Of a stretch of 64,000 nucleotides of DNA, positions 45,701-56,765 are shown in pieces. Numbering within the stretch: the first letter of the stretch is position 1; each line of letters begins with the position of its first letter. Under the pieces are notes generated by a model. That model was given only the letters and a program-made list of their open reading frames with translations, ran no database searches and was not told where the DNA came from. This DNA is from Sinotaia quadrata (Eukaryota > Mollusca > Gastropoda > Architaenioglossa > Viviparidae): contig CM054179.1 in assembly GCA_028829895.1 (NCBI GenBank), positions 109,781,375-109,845,374 on the forward strand, in the 5' to 3' direction. The translations under genes were made by a program, and so were the position numbers.

Positions 45701-48700
45701 CTAAACATTCTGGTGACTTTCCACATTAATATTTAGTACGGTTTTTCTCACTTTTAAGGGAACTAAATTTATAATATTAGTTAACTATGAAAAGAATAAC
45801 AACAACATAAGTTATGCATTCTAGCGCCAAGCTAAATGGAGTTCTCGAATCATAAAATATCTTACCGTTACTCTCTATTTATTACTGGAGGTCTCGAATC
45901 AATAAATATGTTACCACTACTCTCTATGGTTTAATGGAAGGAAATCAATACAGCAATAAGTGTTATTTGTGGTTAAATTGGATAACCTATAAAAATGAAT
46001 AGCGGGTTTCGTACTTGTAAGGTTTATTTCAGATAGATAAATGTGATAATACGAATATTTCTTACTCTTAGTATTAGTGGTGATTAAGTGGATAAGTTGT
46101 AGAAATACAAAGTAGATTTTGTACTACTAAATAAATAATTGGTTCTACATTACGATACGGAGGCTTGATTAAGGGGTGGGGGGGCACTCTTTAAAGTTGT
46201 ACCCTAAATTATGTAAATAAGTTGCTAAATGCAATTTTACAATGTGTATGTTAATACTGAAATCAGATTTTAAATAATTCGGTAGAATGTTTTTGGAAAT
46301 GATTTCTTATACTTTATTAATTTTACATTGAGTTAATTTGTAGAAGTGTTTGGTATGTTGTATCAATAATTAATTTGTAGATGTATTTGGTATGTTGTAT
46401 CAATAATTATTTTGTAGATGTGTTTAGTATGTTGTATCAATAATTAATTTGTAGATGTGTTTGGTATGTTGTATCAATAATTAATTTGTAGATGTGTTTG
46501 GTATGTTGTATGAATAATTAATTTGTAGATGTGTTTGGTATGTTGTATCAATAATTATTTTGTAGATATGTTTGTATGTTGTAGCAATAATGCATACTGC
46601 GTTGTTATATACTTTAAATATATTTATTGTAATTAAAGGGGTTAAGACGATGCATTAAAATACCTAATATTTTCAGTTATTTTCTTCCAGGCGGAGTGAA
46701 TATGTCTGCGTTCATCGCAGTTCTGATCATAGTAATACTGCTTATCGTGGTCCTCTGTGGCCTTCTTCTTCTCCATTATAAAAGTATGTATACCATGTAT
46801 GATCCATGTTGTATTTCTTCTTCTCCATTATAAAAGTATGTATACCATGCATGATCCATGTTGTATTTCTTCTTCTCCATCATAAAAGTATTTACGCCAT
46901 GCATACTTCATTATTCATGTGTTCATGTATCAGTATATCTGTGTTCTATTTCTTCTGAATTATACAAGATTATGTAATATGTGTTCTTCATTATACAAGT
47001 CCGTGTATTATGCATGCTTCATTGTACAGGTATATGTGGTATGTGGTATTTATGCTTCATTAAGGATGTATATTAGTTCAATTTTATTATATATGTCTAC
47101 TATTTCGGTTTCATTATACACAAATTGTACTATTTCTACTTTATTAGAGAAGTGTGTGCACTATGTACGCATCATTATAGATGTCTACTACTTCTGTTTC
47201 ATTATATAAGTATTTCTACTACTTCTGTTTCATTATATACGTATGTCTACTACTTCTGTTTCATTATATAAGTATGTCTACTACTTCTGTTTTCATTATA
47301 TAAGTATGTCTAATACTTCTGTTTCATTATATAAGTATGTTTAATACTTCTGTTTCATTAAATAAGTATGTCTACTACTTCTGTTTCATTATATAAGCAT
47401 GTCTATTAGTTCTGTTTCATTATCGATGTATGTGTACTATTTCTCCTTCAGTAAAGAGATATGTCTATATATTCCTGCTTTATTATAGATTTATTGTACT
47501 CCTATAATTCTATTTCTGCTTCATTACAAAACGTTTTATTTATATTTCATTATAAAACTTTTTTAATTTTGTAAAAATAATATATAATAATAATAATAAT
47601 TTTAGAAATGCAAGTTTTATTTCGGCTACAATACAAAATTACGTTTTTACTTCATTTAAAAGTGAGTTTTATTTCGGCTTCAATACAAAATTACGTTTTT
47701 ACTTCATTATAAAAGTGGGTTTTATTTCGGTTTCATTGCACAAGCATGTTGTATATTTCTACTTTAATACAAAAAAACTCATATTTTAGTCATTCTTCGT
47801 TATAGAAGTATAATTTTTGCTTTATTATAGTTTAGGCTTGTATTATTTCTTTTTAATTATATAGCCACTGAAACATGAAAAATTAAAACTATTTATAGAT
47901 ATAAAATACAGGGAAATCACCAAGGTCGATGTTTCGCCTAAATAACCTTCAACAGGACAATGCAATTGTTCGTATCGATGACAAATACAAAATGAAACAT
48001 TTATCTGCTGATAAATGAAAATTTTATCTAAGCGTTCCACAACCTTTTAGAATATAACGGCCGCACTAAAGAAACAAATAAGAAGAAAGACCCGCGTTTT
48101 GAAATTGTCAGATTAAGAAATATATATATATATATATGGTCATTAAAATTCATGAATCTCCTTTTTCAATTCCTCTTTTACAAGTCTTGTTGCTACGATA
48201 AATCTTTTTGCTGAAGCTGGTGAAACATCAAATGTAGCTATGAGGGAAAATGCTGAAAGTTTCTTTTACTAAGCTGCATCTAAAGAGTTTTGTTTACTGA
48301 TGTGAAAGCGTTTGAATGTCTCATATTAACTTTCCTTTGAATTGCACTCTCATGTTCAAAGTATTCAGATGGTCGTTAACATCAGTAAACATATGTGAAA
48401 CCAACTTTCCTTTGAATTGCACTCTCATGTTCAAAGTATTCAGATGGTCCATAACATCAGTCAGTAAAGCTCGCCAAAACACCCACTTGTGATCTGAGAG
48501 CGTTGATTGTCATTTTCCTTGTCACTTCGATTTTTAAACGAATGGCTAAAATATGTTGAGGAACTTTTCCTATGTTAAGCCACCTCACTTCAACATAATA
48601 CAACTCCATACTCTACATCTAATTCACAATAAAATGTACTCAAGATTCATGACGTCATCAAATCGAATGGCGTCATCATTGCGTCATCATTTCCTGCTCG

Positions 48701-50377
48701 TGAATAGTGCAGTGAAGCTTTATAATACTTGTTTCATTAGCAATGGTAGCTTCTTCTTTGGTTATTTCAACCAACCCATAATTACTTCCCATCATATATT
48801 TTTGCTCCGTCTGTTATACTTTTCAGCTTGTTCCAATTCAAGTCATGGGATTTTATTGCTTCATATAATTTCAGGACTTTTCAGCTTGTTCCAATTCAAG
48901 TCATGAGATTTTACTGCTTCATTATAATTTCAGGAGTAAAGTTCCCAATGCTGGTGCATATGTTCTAAGTCGCAATGCACAGTTATTCCACAACTTTTAA
49001 ATTGTTGTCAGTACCCCTGATAAAATTCTAAAGTTGTTCAGTTTCTGAAAAATATCGTTGCTTACATAAGAGGCAAAGAAAAATATTAAAATTCGCTAGC
49101 TTTTTCTGATAAAGCCTAGAAAATATTTCCTCTCAAATTTTCCGAAAGTGTAGTAACTGTTGAAGCAGACATTCGTACATTTTAAAAATATTACAACTTC
49201 TCTGGGCAAAGCACCCTTCTTTTTTTTTTTTTTTAGAAATTCTCCGTCAGTAAATCATTTTCCTTTCACATAATTATTTGGCGACCTCATAGCTCTCCCT
49301 CACTTATGATTCGGTTTATTTGTGGTTTTTTCTTTTAAATTTGTGTTGTTAAGAGATGGATATTTTTTAAAAGAACATATTTTGTTCGACCGTACGTCTC
49401 ATTGCAATGACAGCAGTCCCTTAGATTTAATGTCTTTCTAGGTTAAACGCCTTTTGACGTATCTTAATGTCTTTCGAGGTTAAACGCCTTTTGACGTGTT
49501 TCATAATGTCTTTCGAGGTTAAATGCCTTTTGATGTGTTTCAAATGTCTTTCTGGGTTAAACGCCTTTTGATGTGTTTCATAATGTCTTTCTGGGTTAAA
49601 CGCCTTTTGACGTATATCATAATGTCTTTCTGGGTTAAACGCCTTTTGACGTGTATCATAATGTCTTTCGAGGTTAAAGCCTTCAAGTTCCTGTAATTTC
49701 ATGGCATATAAGACAGTGCATTGTTGATTTGAAATGAAGTAGTCATTTATCCAACTTTCAATAAACACACTGGCTTCTCCTAATATTTCCTCTTTATAGA
49801 ATTATATGACGTCATTTTCAATGGCTAAATGAGGGGGAAAGGTGTTGAGAAGTACTATTATGGCTTCTTGTATGCAAACTAGATTGTTAATATGTTAAAC
49901 CTTCGTTTCCGTCACATTTCACAACTTTCACGTCATCCAATGTTATTAACTATATTTATATCCACATTAGTTTCATATTTAAACGCCGCACTACATTTAG
50001 TCACGTCATCAACAGTAGATTTAACTATATTTATATCCACAATAGTTTCGTGTTTAAACTCCGCACTAAATTTAGTCACGTCATCCAATTTAGATTTAAC
50101 TATATTTATATCACAATAATTTCGTATTAAAATCTCCACACTAAATTTAGTCACGTCATCAAAAGTAGATATAACTATATTTATATCACAATCATTTCGT
50201 ATTAAAAACTCCACACTAAATTTAGTCACGTCATCATCACTCTAAATATTCTTCTGGCGCGTTCTCAAAGCAAAGATTTCAGCGCCATTACTTTAAAACT
50301 TAATTAACGATCTAAATATCCATTGATTCGTTTGCACTTGACAGGAATCTGAAACTTCAGAATGCCCAAAATAGCTT

Positions 50378-50453
<76 letters not shown>

Positions 50454-53400
50454 AATACCGAAATCTCGTAGCTATGACGCGTTGGCCGATATACGTTTAT
50501 ATTTTCAATATTGTGGAATTGTTGGCCGTGAGTAATCTTTATAATAGTATAATTTATTACTTCCCTTGAGTGGCGAATGTAACTACTCAAAGGGCCGCAA
50601 GCAGTTAAGGCCGCAGTTTGGGGACCTTAGGAATAGATGGTAACTTTATATTATTATATATCTATTTCATTGTAAGTTGTTTTTTTCTTTTCTTTTTGAA
50701 GTGCTATTATTGAGTTCATGGACAAGTGTTATTACTGAGCTCATGGACATTTAGAAGAGTTATTATTGGTCATTCTATAGTTTTAAGATTTGGATCAGTC
50801 ATTCAATAGTGTTAAGATTTGGATCAGTCATTCAATAGTTGTAGGATGTGGTTCAGTTATTCATGTTTTGTTTGTTTGTTTGTTCAGAGCCAGTCGGTAA
50901 TTTTATTCCTAGGTTCTTTATGACAGCCTTCGTAACCATTCAAATGGCTTATTTGGATTATTGAATGTATAGTTATTTTAACGATAAGTCCTTTTATGGT
51001 TGGGTTTATAGACGTTGAATAGGTGCTAATGGATTTCATACAAATGAAGCAGATTCACATAAGATATACATACGAAACCTTACTCTCATTCATAACGTCA
51101 AATCGACATATGCTAGTGAGAGCAGTTATCCAAACAAAGCATATTAATTTTGTCACTCAATACTCTTGTTTCATTGCCAGGAAAGTTCAAGAACCCTCAT
51201 TGCCCAACTGATTTGGACATTATGTCAATCCGGAGTGTACTGACCGAGAAAAATGATGTGGGTTACCTAGACAAAGACTCCTACAGTCTCAGTGGAGCAT
51301 ATGCGCGAGGTATGGGGGTTCGGCCCCCTGTCACTTATTCGCCTCCCCCAAGGTGGACGGCACCGGAAGTACCTGGCAATAGGCTGGTCATGCATTATCA
51401 GAGACCTCTTCCACTCAGTGATGGAGTACAGTCAACATTTGGAGGTAAGGGAAAATAGATAATCAGACAGACATATTAAAATAATAACAATGTCCATTAA
51501 AACTGAAAGTAACATTTTTTCCTTATCACAGTCATTTTTTAGAAACGTGAAAATTGTTCTGGAAGTTTGTTGCTTGTTTTATTATTTTTTTCACAAAACA
51601 GCTCTGTATCTTCGATGTTGAATGAGGACCAATAAACTCAAGATTCATGACGTCATCAAATCGAATGGCGTCATCATTGCGTAATGCCTGCTCGTGAATA
51701 GTGCAGTGAAGCTTTATAATTATAATACTTGTTTCATTAGCAATGGTAGCTTCTTCTTTGGTTATTTCAACCAACCCATAATTACTTCCCATCATATATT
51801 TTTGCTCCGTCTGTTATACTTTTCAGCTTGTTCCAATTCAAGTCATGGGATTTTATTGCTTTATATAATTTCAGGATTTTTCAGCTTGTTCCAATTCAAG
51901 TCATGGGATTTTACTGCTTCATTATAATTTCAGGAGTAAAGTTCCCAATGCTGGTGTATATGTTCTAAGTCGCAATGCACAGTTATTCCACAACTTTTAA
52001 ATTGTTGTCAGTACCCCTGATAAAATTCTAAAGTTGTTCAGTTTCTGAAAAATATCGTTGCTTACATAAGAGGCAAAGAAAAATATTAAAATTCGCTAGC
52101 TTTTTCTGATAAAGCCGAGAAAATATTTCCTCTCAAATTTTCCGAAAGTGTAGTAATTGTTGAAGCAGACATTCGTACATTTTAAAAATATTACAACTTC
52201 TCTGGGCAAATGACCCTTTTTTTTTTTTTTTAGAAATTCTAAAATCTAAAATTCTATAATCACATATTAAAAGTTACAACCATTGTCAAGTCATGTTATA
52301 CTAAACCCTGTAACCAAGTGAAAACAACAATCGAATAAAACCCACTTAAAAACAATATTAGTATCTTTAGCAAAGTTACAAGAAGCTAGTTGTTCTGGCA
52401 GTTTTTGTTCAACAGCTCAAAAACGTGATCTAGAAGAAATTCTAAATATAGAGCTGTGATTCGCTCACGTGACCTCAAACGGGTCATAAGTTACCCTGAG
52501 TGAATCATTATATTGTATTCGGTGTTATGTGTCAATTCTTTGAGTGTTTTCGTCTTTCAATATATATTTTTTTTCACTTTACAAAGAAATGAGATTTGAA
52601 GCAATCCACGATTGGAAAGAAGGCAATGCTCCATCAATAAATAAATAAATAGCTTTTCTTGAAACTACTGCCTAGTGACCAAAATGTTTGAAAATTACAT
52701 TGTCATTTTACAATCAGAGCAAAACAAAATCATTTTATATTTATAATGATTGGTGTAAAGTGGTCAAGAAGCTGTGTCTAGTTATACTTGTGTATTTTTG
52801 TTGTTGTCCAGTAATGGTACACCTTCATGCCAGGATAATTTAACGTTTCGTGAAAACCATCAGTTATTCTTTGCCACAAAGCTCATCTACAACTAAGTAC
52901 ACTTACAGACTAAAAGTAGCATGTCACTTTTTATTTTTATATTTGTTTAAATAATGATTTCATTTTCTCTAGAACATTTCCCATACAACACATAAACTAT
53001 TTAAAATGTCCTTTGTTATATATTGTAATTTAAAATGTAGCTAATAACTGCTAACCGGATTACAATTATATAATCCATACTTTATCATATATTAGTTTTT
53101 ATTACATTCACTAGAGTCATGTTGCAAATAGATAATATTACCGTTACAAATCTTTATTATATACGGTACTCAATATAATATTAGTAATACTAAGTGAGAA
53201 GTAATAATAATGACATCCAATACTTTCACGTTAATTTCATTTATAATCGTAGGGCAGTTTTAAAATGCTTTACATGAAAACTAAATTAGTTATACATAAG
53301 ATAGCTACTCACTAGAAACACATTTGAGAAAGGTTTTAGCAAATTCCACATTACACACAATGATTAGGTATCTTATTTAGTTTTCTCATCTTTTAGGTAC

Positions 53401-54353
53401 TATAAATTATGTTAAATAAATAAATATATTTTTAAAAGTTCGCCAAACTACCTAGATCTAAATACTAAATAATAAATCTATTTGCCTTCCATTCAAACAA
53501 TATAGTTTAATCAGAGAGGTTATTTCTGATTGTTACGGGACTAGGTAAATCTACTGAGACCGTCTGCTTCCATTGAAATTCACTTACAAACCCGTGTTGT
53601 CAGTGCCTCTGAATATATGCTTCTGAATCGCTTTCACTTTCTGCTTCACTAGAGTCAAATTGATAAGGAGCTATTTCTTTCATATTATCGCTTACACTTT
53701 CGTCTGCTTGGCTAGCAGCCATACGTTTTCCAAGACAGGAAGCAGTGTACGTAAATGAAAATATATTTTAATTCACAAAGTGCATTTATCATTCATTCAT
53801 AACAGAACGCCCATGTTTTCACGAAATAATAATTTTGGTTTTCAAATGTTACCAATGAAATGTTTGAAAGCAACTGAATGTTAACCCTTTAAGTGTTAAA
53901 GTTGTCAATGTTTCACACTTCTCTGTTAAATAAGTGTGCACAAAATATTGATCAGTCACCAGTAGAGTCATTCAGTCATTTGATTTATTCATTTTTTTCC
54001 TATTTATTCACTCACTTCTCCATGTATTTCATTCACTTCATCCATCATTCATTCAATTCGTCCTCTTCATTTTGTTCCTACATTCTTCGTTTGTTCCTGA
54101 ACGTTGTACACTAATCAACAGCGCTATTAATTCGCTCTTTGTGTGTCACGCAGATGACGGTACACTCAGGTCCAACTCTCACGCACAGTACCAGGAACCG
54201 TGGGGTCATCTCGATGATGAGATCAAACATAAACTTCCGAACGTGCGGCCGAATGCCCGGATGTGCCATGTCCCGGGTTTCGAAGCGAATACTGTTCAAA
54301 CAGACGCGGTGGAAGAAACTCCAGACGCCGCCGACTCTGACGGGGTTAATTGA
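33682..54353 (+). CDS. Gene 2: Ig-superfamily membrane receptor with a proline-rich tail
   Basis: Proposed exons are 33682-33787, 35091-35420, 37094-37114, 45338-45406, 46691-46783, 51181-51444 and 54154-54353. All introns are GT-AG and all junctions are phase 1; the 1083-nt frame is open from ATG to TGA, giving 360 residues. Order: signal peptide, one Trp-less Ig-like domain, seven-residue linker (RPVTTLP), Ser/Thr/Asn-rich stalk, transmembrane helix with no charge, and a tail of about 150 residues with tyrosines in GYLDKDSYSLSGAY, VTYSPPPRW, MHYQRPL and AQYQEPW. No ITIM is present, unlike gene 1; proline-flanked tyrosines suggest SH3 or SH2 adaptor binding (inference). It shares Ig, microexon and intron sequence with gene 1, so the two are tandem paralogues. 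Introns are long (up to 8.2 kb) and rich in repeats. Confidence 0.75.
35091..35420 (+). CDS. Gene 2 Ig exon (Ig D)
   Basis: 330 nt, phase 1-1, acceptor CGTCATTGCAG, donor ACTC|GTAAGT. It has the same fold and cysteine pattern as the gene 1 exons (VIECGDSF ... QEC ... SSC ... YEC), no tryptophan, and sequons NKT, NET and NVT. Flanking introns match those of Ig exon A for about 130 bp downstream, then diverge near 35565. Confidence 0.85.
36185..36274. repeat. (GT)n-rich tract in gene 2 intron 2
   Basis: Imperfect GT/TTTGT repeats. Confidence 0.85.
36826..36920. repeat. (AAAC)n-like tract
   Basis: Imperfect AAAC/AAAG tetranucleotides, about 170 bp before the gene 2 microexon. Confidence 0.85.
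37094..37114 (+). CDS. Gene 2 microexon (21 nt)
   Basis: TTTCAG acceptor and GTGAGT donor, phase 1-1, encoding RPVTTLP. The length, phase and splice sites match the gene 1 microexons, and the downstream intron starts with the same GTGAGTTTTTGTTATT, while the encoded residues have diverged. Confidence 0.75.
39485..39710. repeat. 30-bp minisatellite, about 7 copies
   Basis: Units contain TCTCGTGGCAATGTACAGAA followed by CAGGCGATTA. It is open in several frames because the unit is a multiple of three. Confidence 0.9.
40012..41002. repeat. 1 kb higher-order array of GATAGGT-type units
   Basis: Alternating 14-16 bp units AGACAGATAGGTGT, AGACAGATAGGTTAC and AGATAGGTGCA are arranged in longer blocks that recur with the same internal order (for example 40150-40480 and 40600-40900), a higher-order structure. 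Confidence 0.9.
41085..41430 (+). repeat. Interspersed repeat, + copy 1
   Basis: Similar along about 350 bp to 58080-58425. Shared landmarks are ATTGTTAAATTTATT, AAGACGGA, CCAAGTGAGAGA and CACTTGTAATTAGTTTTG. Part of it is also present, inverted, at about 1975-2110. No ORF. Confidence 0.65.
42698..42732. repeat. (CA)n microsatellite
   Basis: About 17 CA units. Confidence 0.95.
44045..44470. repeat. 20-23 bp minisatellite with CTGCAG
   Basis: About 18 units of the form ACATACTCCTGCAGTCTACTC, alternating with GCATTCTGTCC variants. Confidence 0.9.
44506..45330 (+). repeat. 64-bp minisatellite running up to the stalk exon, about 13 copies
   Basis: Units contain TTAATGGTGACCACTACAGT and ATTGATTAAATTTCTTATTT followed by GTTTTCCATATTACATG. 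The last copy runs into GGAATAG, the acceptor of the stalk exon at 45338, so the array itself supplies the exon's pyrimidine tract and probably its branch point. Confidence 0.9.
45338..45406 (+). CDS. Gene 2 stalk exon
   Basis: 69 nt, phase 1-1, acceptor GGAATAG, donor TCAG|GTTTGT. It encodes ESSTVSNTVTNGRKNNKPDE followed by PSSG, a short Ser/Thr/Asn-rich stalk with possible O-glycosylation. It joins in frame to the microexon and the transmembrane exon. Confidence 0.65.
46330..46600. repeat. 37-bp minisatellite, about 7 copies
   Basis: Units contain AATTAATTTGTAGATGTGTT and GGTATGTTGTATCAA. It ends about 90 bp before the transmembrane exon. Confidence 0.9.
46691..46783 (+). CDS. Gene 2 transmembrane exon
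   Basis: 93 nt, phase 1-1, acceptor TTCTTCCAG, donor AAAA|GTATGT. It encodes GVNMSAFIAVLIIVILLIVV followed by LCGLLLLHYK: a 24-25 residue uncharged helix with a cysteine near the cytoplasmic side that could be palmitoylated. The helix sequence differs completely from that of gene 1. Confidence 0.8.
46767..46922 (+). repeat. 52-bp tandem copies of the transmembrane-exon end and donor
   Basis: TTCTCCATTATAAAAGTATG, spanning the true exon-intron junction, is repeated at about 46821 and 46873 (with one change). The first extra copy keeps an intact GTATGT donor; the second reads GTATTT. Confidence 0.8.
47185..47440 (+). repeat. 28-bp minisatellite of donor-like units, about 9 copies
   Basis: Units contain TTTCATTATATAAGTATGT, resembling the junction CATTATAAAAGTATGT of the transmembrane exon 400 bp upstream. 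Confidence 0.85.
48150..49243 (-). mobile_element. hAT transposase relic, copy 1
   Basis: Minus-strand fragments resemble the GTF2IRD2/ZBED-type hAT transposase family: IKLHCTIHE at about 48700-48725, ELYYVEVRWLNIGKV near 48560-48605, and DHLNTLNMRVQFKGKL twice at about 48340-48445. From memory, the family has comparable blocks (FHCIIHQ, a TEVRWLSRGKV-type block and an HLN-L---G block). Stops and shifts are frequent, so it is dead. A 50-60 bp internal duplication near 48820-48930 is shared with copy 2. On the + strand this lies in gene 2's intron between the transmembrane and tail exons. Confidence 0.65.
49430..49680. repeat. 39-bp minisatellite, about 7 copies
   Basis: Units contain AATGTCTTTCGAGGTTAAAC and GCCTTTTGACGTGTTTCAT. 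The minus-strand ORF through it is an artefact of unit length. Confidence 0.9.
49935..50235. repeat. 70-bp minisatellite, 4-5 copies, with CRE-like motifs
   Basis: Each unit contains AAATTTAGTCACGTCATC, so the array presents several CACGTCA half-sites. Confidence 0.85.
50379..50452. repeat. (CT)n microsatellite
   Basis: About 37 CT units. Confidence 0.95.
51181..51444 (+). CDS. Gene 2 cytoplasmic exon 1
   Basis: 264 nt, phase 1-1, acceptor CATTGCCAG, donor GGAG|GTAAGG. It encodes 88 residues with KFKNPHCPTDLDIMS next to the membrane, tyrosines in GYLDKDSYSLSGAY, and a proline-rich segment VRPPVTYSPPPRW. An internal GCGAG|GTATGG donor at 51309/51310 would give a 129-nt in-frame short form that drops the proline-rich part. 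Confidence 0.75.
51640..52241 (-). mobile_element. hAT transposase relic, copy 2
   Basis: About 600 bp nearly identical to 48638-49243, including the shared internal duplication and a poly-T stretch. It lacks the 3' part of copy 1. The two relics bracket the tail exon at 51181 as direct repeats about 3.0 kb apart. Confidence 0.7.
52245..54153. other. Last intron of gene 2
   Basis: AT-rich sequence with no exon or array recognised. A TCACGTGA E-box lies at 52465-52472. Confidence 0.5.
54154..54353 (+). CDS. Gene 2 terminal exon
   Basis: Acceptor TGTGTCACGCAG; frame open to TGA at 54351-54353. It encodes about 65 residues: DDGTLRSNSHAQYQEPWGHL, a basic middle (IKHKLPNVRPNARM), and an acidic end (VEETPDAADSDGVN). 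YQEP is a possible SH2 site. It has clearly higher GC than its surroundings, which fits coding sequence. An AATAAA at 55025-55030 is one possible polyadenylation signal. Confidence 0.75.
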
Positions 54354-55279
54354 TTCGCTCTTCGTGGTGACCCTGGCAACGAGGAGGCTTGTTGGAGCTT
54401 AATGTAGATAAGGCTTCTAAGCCAATGAATTACGTTTCAGTGTGTCCCAAGATTTCATTTACAATTAGGATCGGATGACAGGAACACTGAAAACGTGTGT
54501 CAGTGTTTTTGTAGTAAGATGGCCGTGTCATTGCAGTCTATGCGCTAAGCCAATTTTTGGGGTGATTAGGTACTTTTTGCAACGACAGATAACATTTCAT
54601 CAGTGTACAAACGTATTTTTTCTCATTAATTAAGCACTTATGCACAGATTGTTCTAAAATTATTTATGTATAATAATTTATTTTTGACAACATGCATAGC
54701 AACTTGGTATATTGCTCTAAATACTAATCGCGTAAACTGAGCAACAACATGTCTTTGTGCTGGAGTATTAAATTACGAATGCCGGGTTATGCAGCAACTT
54801 TGTAAAGTACTACTGTTTCGCATTTGACAACAGTCTGTGAACAACTTTATATATTACTTTAAAGTGCTAATGTTGTATATCTGGCTATATTTAGCACTAT
54901 ATGCAAAACCTCTGGGAATGCATTTAAACCACAATCGCACATATATAAGTGCATTAATTTAAAGTGAAGATGGCGTATGGTTGTTAATAATGCGTGCGGT
55001 ATACTTGCAAGACTTAAAATTGCAAATAAAATGTACGGTATATCAAAGCAAACTAAAAAAAATACTCTCTTAAATCAATTGCTACAAATTAAAAGAAAAT
55101 GTATGAAGGACCCCTCCCCCTCAATCGTTCAAGGAAGCCATGATTACCGCTTAATAATGATCACCATTCCTGAAAAAAAGCCAAGAGCTCTGAACGCTAT
55201 TTGATAAATATAGTTTTCATACAGCTTTGCTGCCACACTGACGACGGTCAATGTCCACAAGGTCATTCAGAAAATAAAA

Positions 55280-55390
55280 AGTACAGTGCAGAAGATATCA
55301 GTTAATTCCTACATAAGAAATGAGTTCGATGATATAAGTTAATTCCTACATAAGAAATGAGTTCGAAGGTATCAATTAATTCCTGCACGA
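55280..55390. repeat. Approximately 37-bp repeat, 3 copies
   Basis: Units contain TTAATTCCTACATAAGAAAT followed by GAGTTCGA; the last copy is altered. Confidence 0.75.
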
Positions 55391-56539
55391 GAAATCGCGA
55401 GAAACGAGTTCGAAGCGTATGACGTCACTTGTGGTCGAAATTTGGAAATAAGAACTCCAGCCCTCCATCTAGGTACTGGGATATTTTCTTCAACCCACAC
55501 ACCACCACCATCACCACCCTACCCCACCCCCGAGTTCCTGATTGTCGACCTGCACCCTGATTATACGACGCCCACAAGTATTACTTAATTTGAAATGTGG
55601 CAAAACGCTTAAAGGATTTACTTAAAAGGAAACATTTTTTTAAAAAGAGGTTTTCCTTAAGAGGAAATTATTTTTTGTAAAACGCTTAGACGTTTTCCTT
55701 TCCTACGAAAAGTTCTTGTAAAACGCTTTGAGGTGTGCGTGTGTGCGTGGTTAATTCAGATGACAGTTTTCTTTAAATTAACCATTTAATTATTATTATT
55801 ATTTCGATAAACTGTGCACGCATTATATATGTGATGTGTTTCTTTTCTGAACGCCCTGAATTACTGGATAGATATGTAATATGATATTTATGCATGGAAT
55901 ATTTATTTTTCAGAATATCTTTTTAGCTAAGTAGTTATTTCTATTGTCATATAAATACAAGTTGGTATTCGGTTGTTGAGTGCACTTATTCCCTGAACAC
56001 TGATTATAATCACAAAACAGTTTGTAAACTAGCTGAAACCCAAACTGTAACTCTACACGTCACAAAGTAATCTTCAAGTACTTTATCTGCTTATATATTT
56101 TACTAGAGTCACACTCATCAACAACAACAAATACTAAATTTGTGTTTGGAAAGCTTCAAGCGAGATTCATGTTTGCACTTGAAACGTACCTTTCATGTGG
56201 TCGTAATTAACAAATAATGAATAAATACACACATTCTTATCATATCTTACTACAACTACTTTGCACTTGGATATCAAATTTAGGAGCTGTACCCTTTCAT
56301 TATTTTAATACACTATTAGCTAAGTTCAATGTAAAGTGAAAAATAACATATATTAACATACTGTGATTGAGAAAGTCATTTTTACAATGTTGAAATGAAC
56401 CTACTATTCCCTTGCTTTTGCTACCACCATTTCTTTTTTTTTCTTCTTCTTTTACTACTATCTCTACTGCAACAACTACTACTATTAGTGTTTTGCTACT
56501 ACGTCTTCTACTTACTTCTACTGCTTTTAATATTAAAAC

Positions 56540-56765
56540 AAATATTACTGATACCACTACTTCTACTACTGCTTTTAATATTATAACTAAATATTACTGA
56601 TACCACTACTTCTACTACTGCTTTTAATATTATAACTAAATATTACTGATACCACTACTTCTACTACTGCTTTTAATATTATAACTAAATATTACTGATA
56701 CCACTACTTCTACTACTGCTTTTAATATTATAACTAAATATTACTGATACCACTACTTCTACTAC
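56540..56765. repeat. 49-bp minisatellite, about 4.5 copies
   Basis: Units contain ATTACTGATACCACTACTTC and ACTGCTTTTAATATTATAAC. Confidence 0.9.

Noticed and set aside
49427..49768. 113-residue minus ORF with RQKAFNPERHYD repeats
   Set aside because: It is the 39-bp minisatellite read in an open frame, and it lies inside a gene 2 intron.
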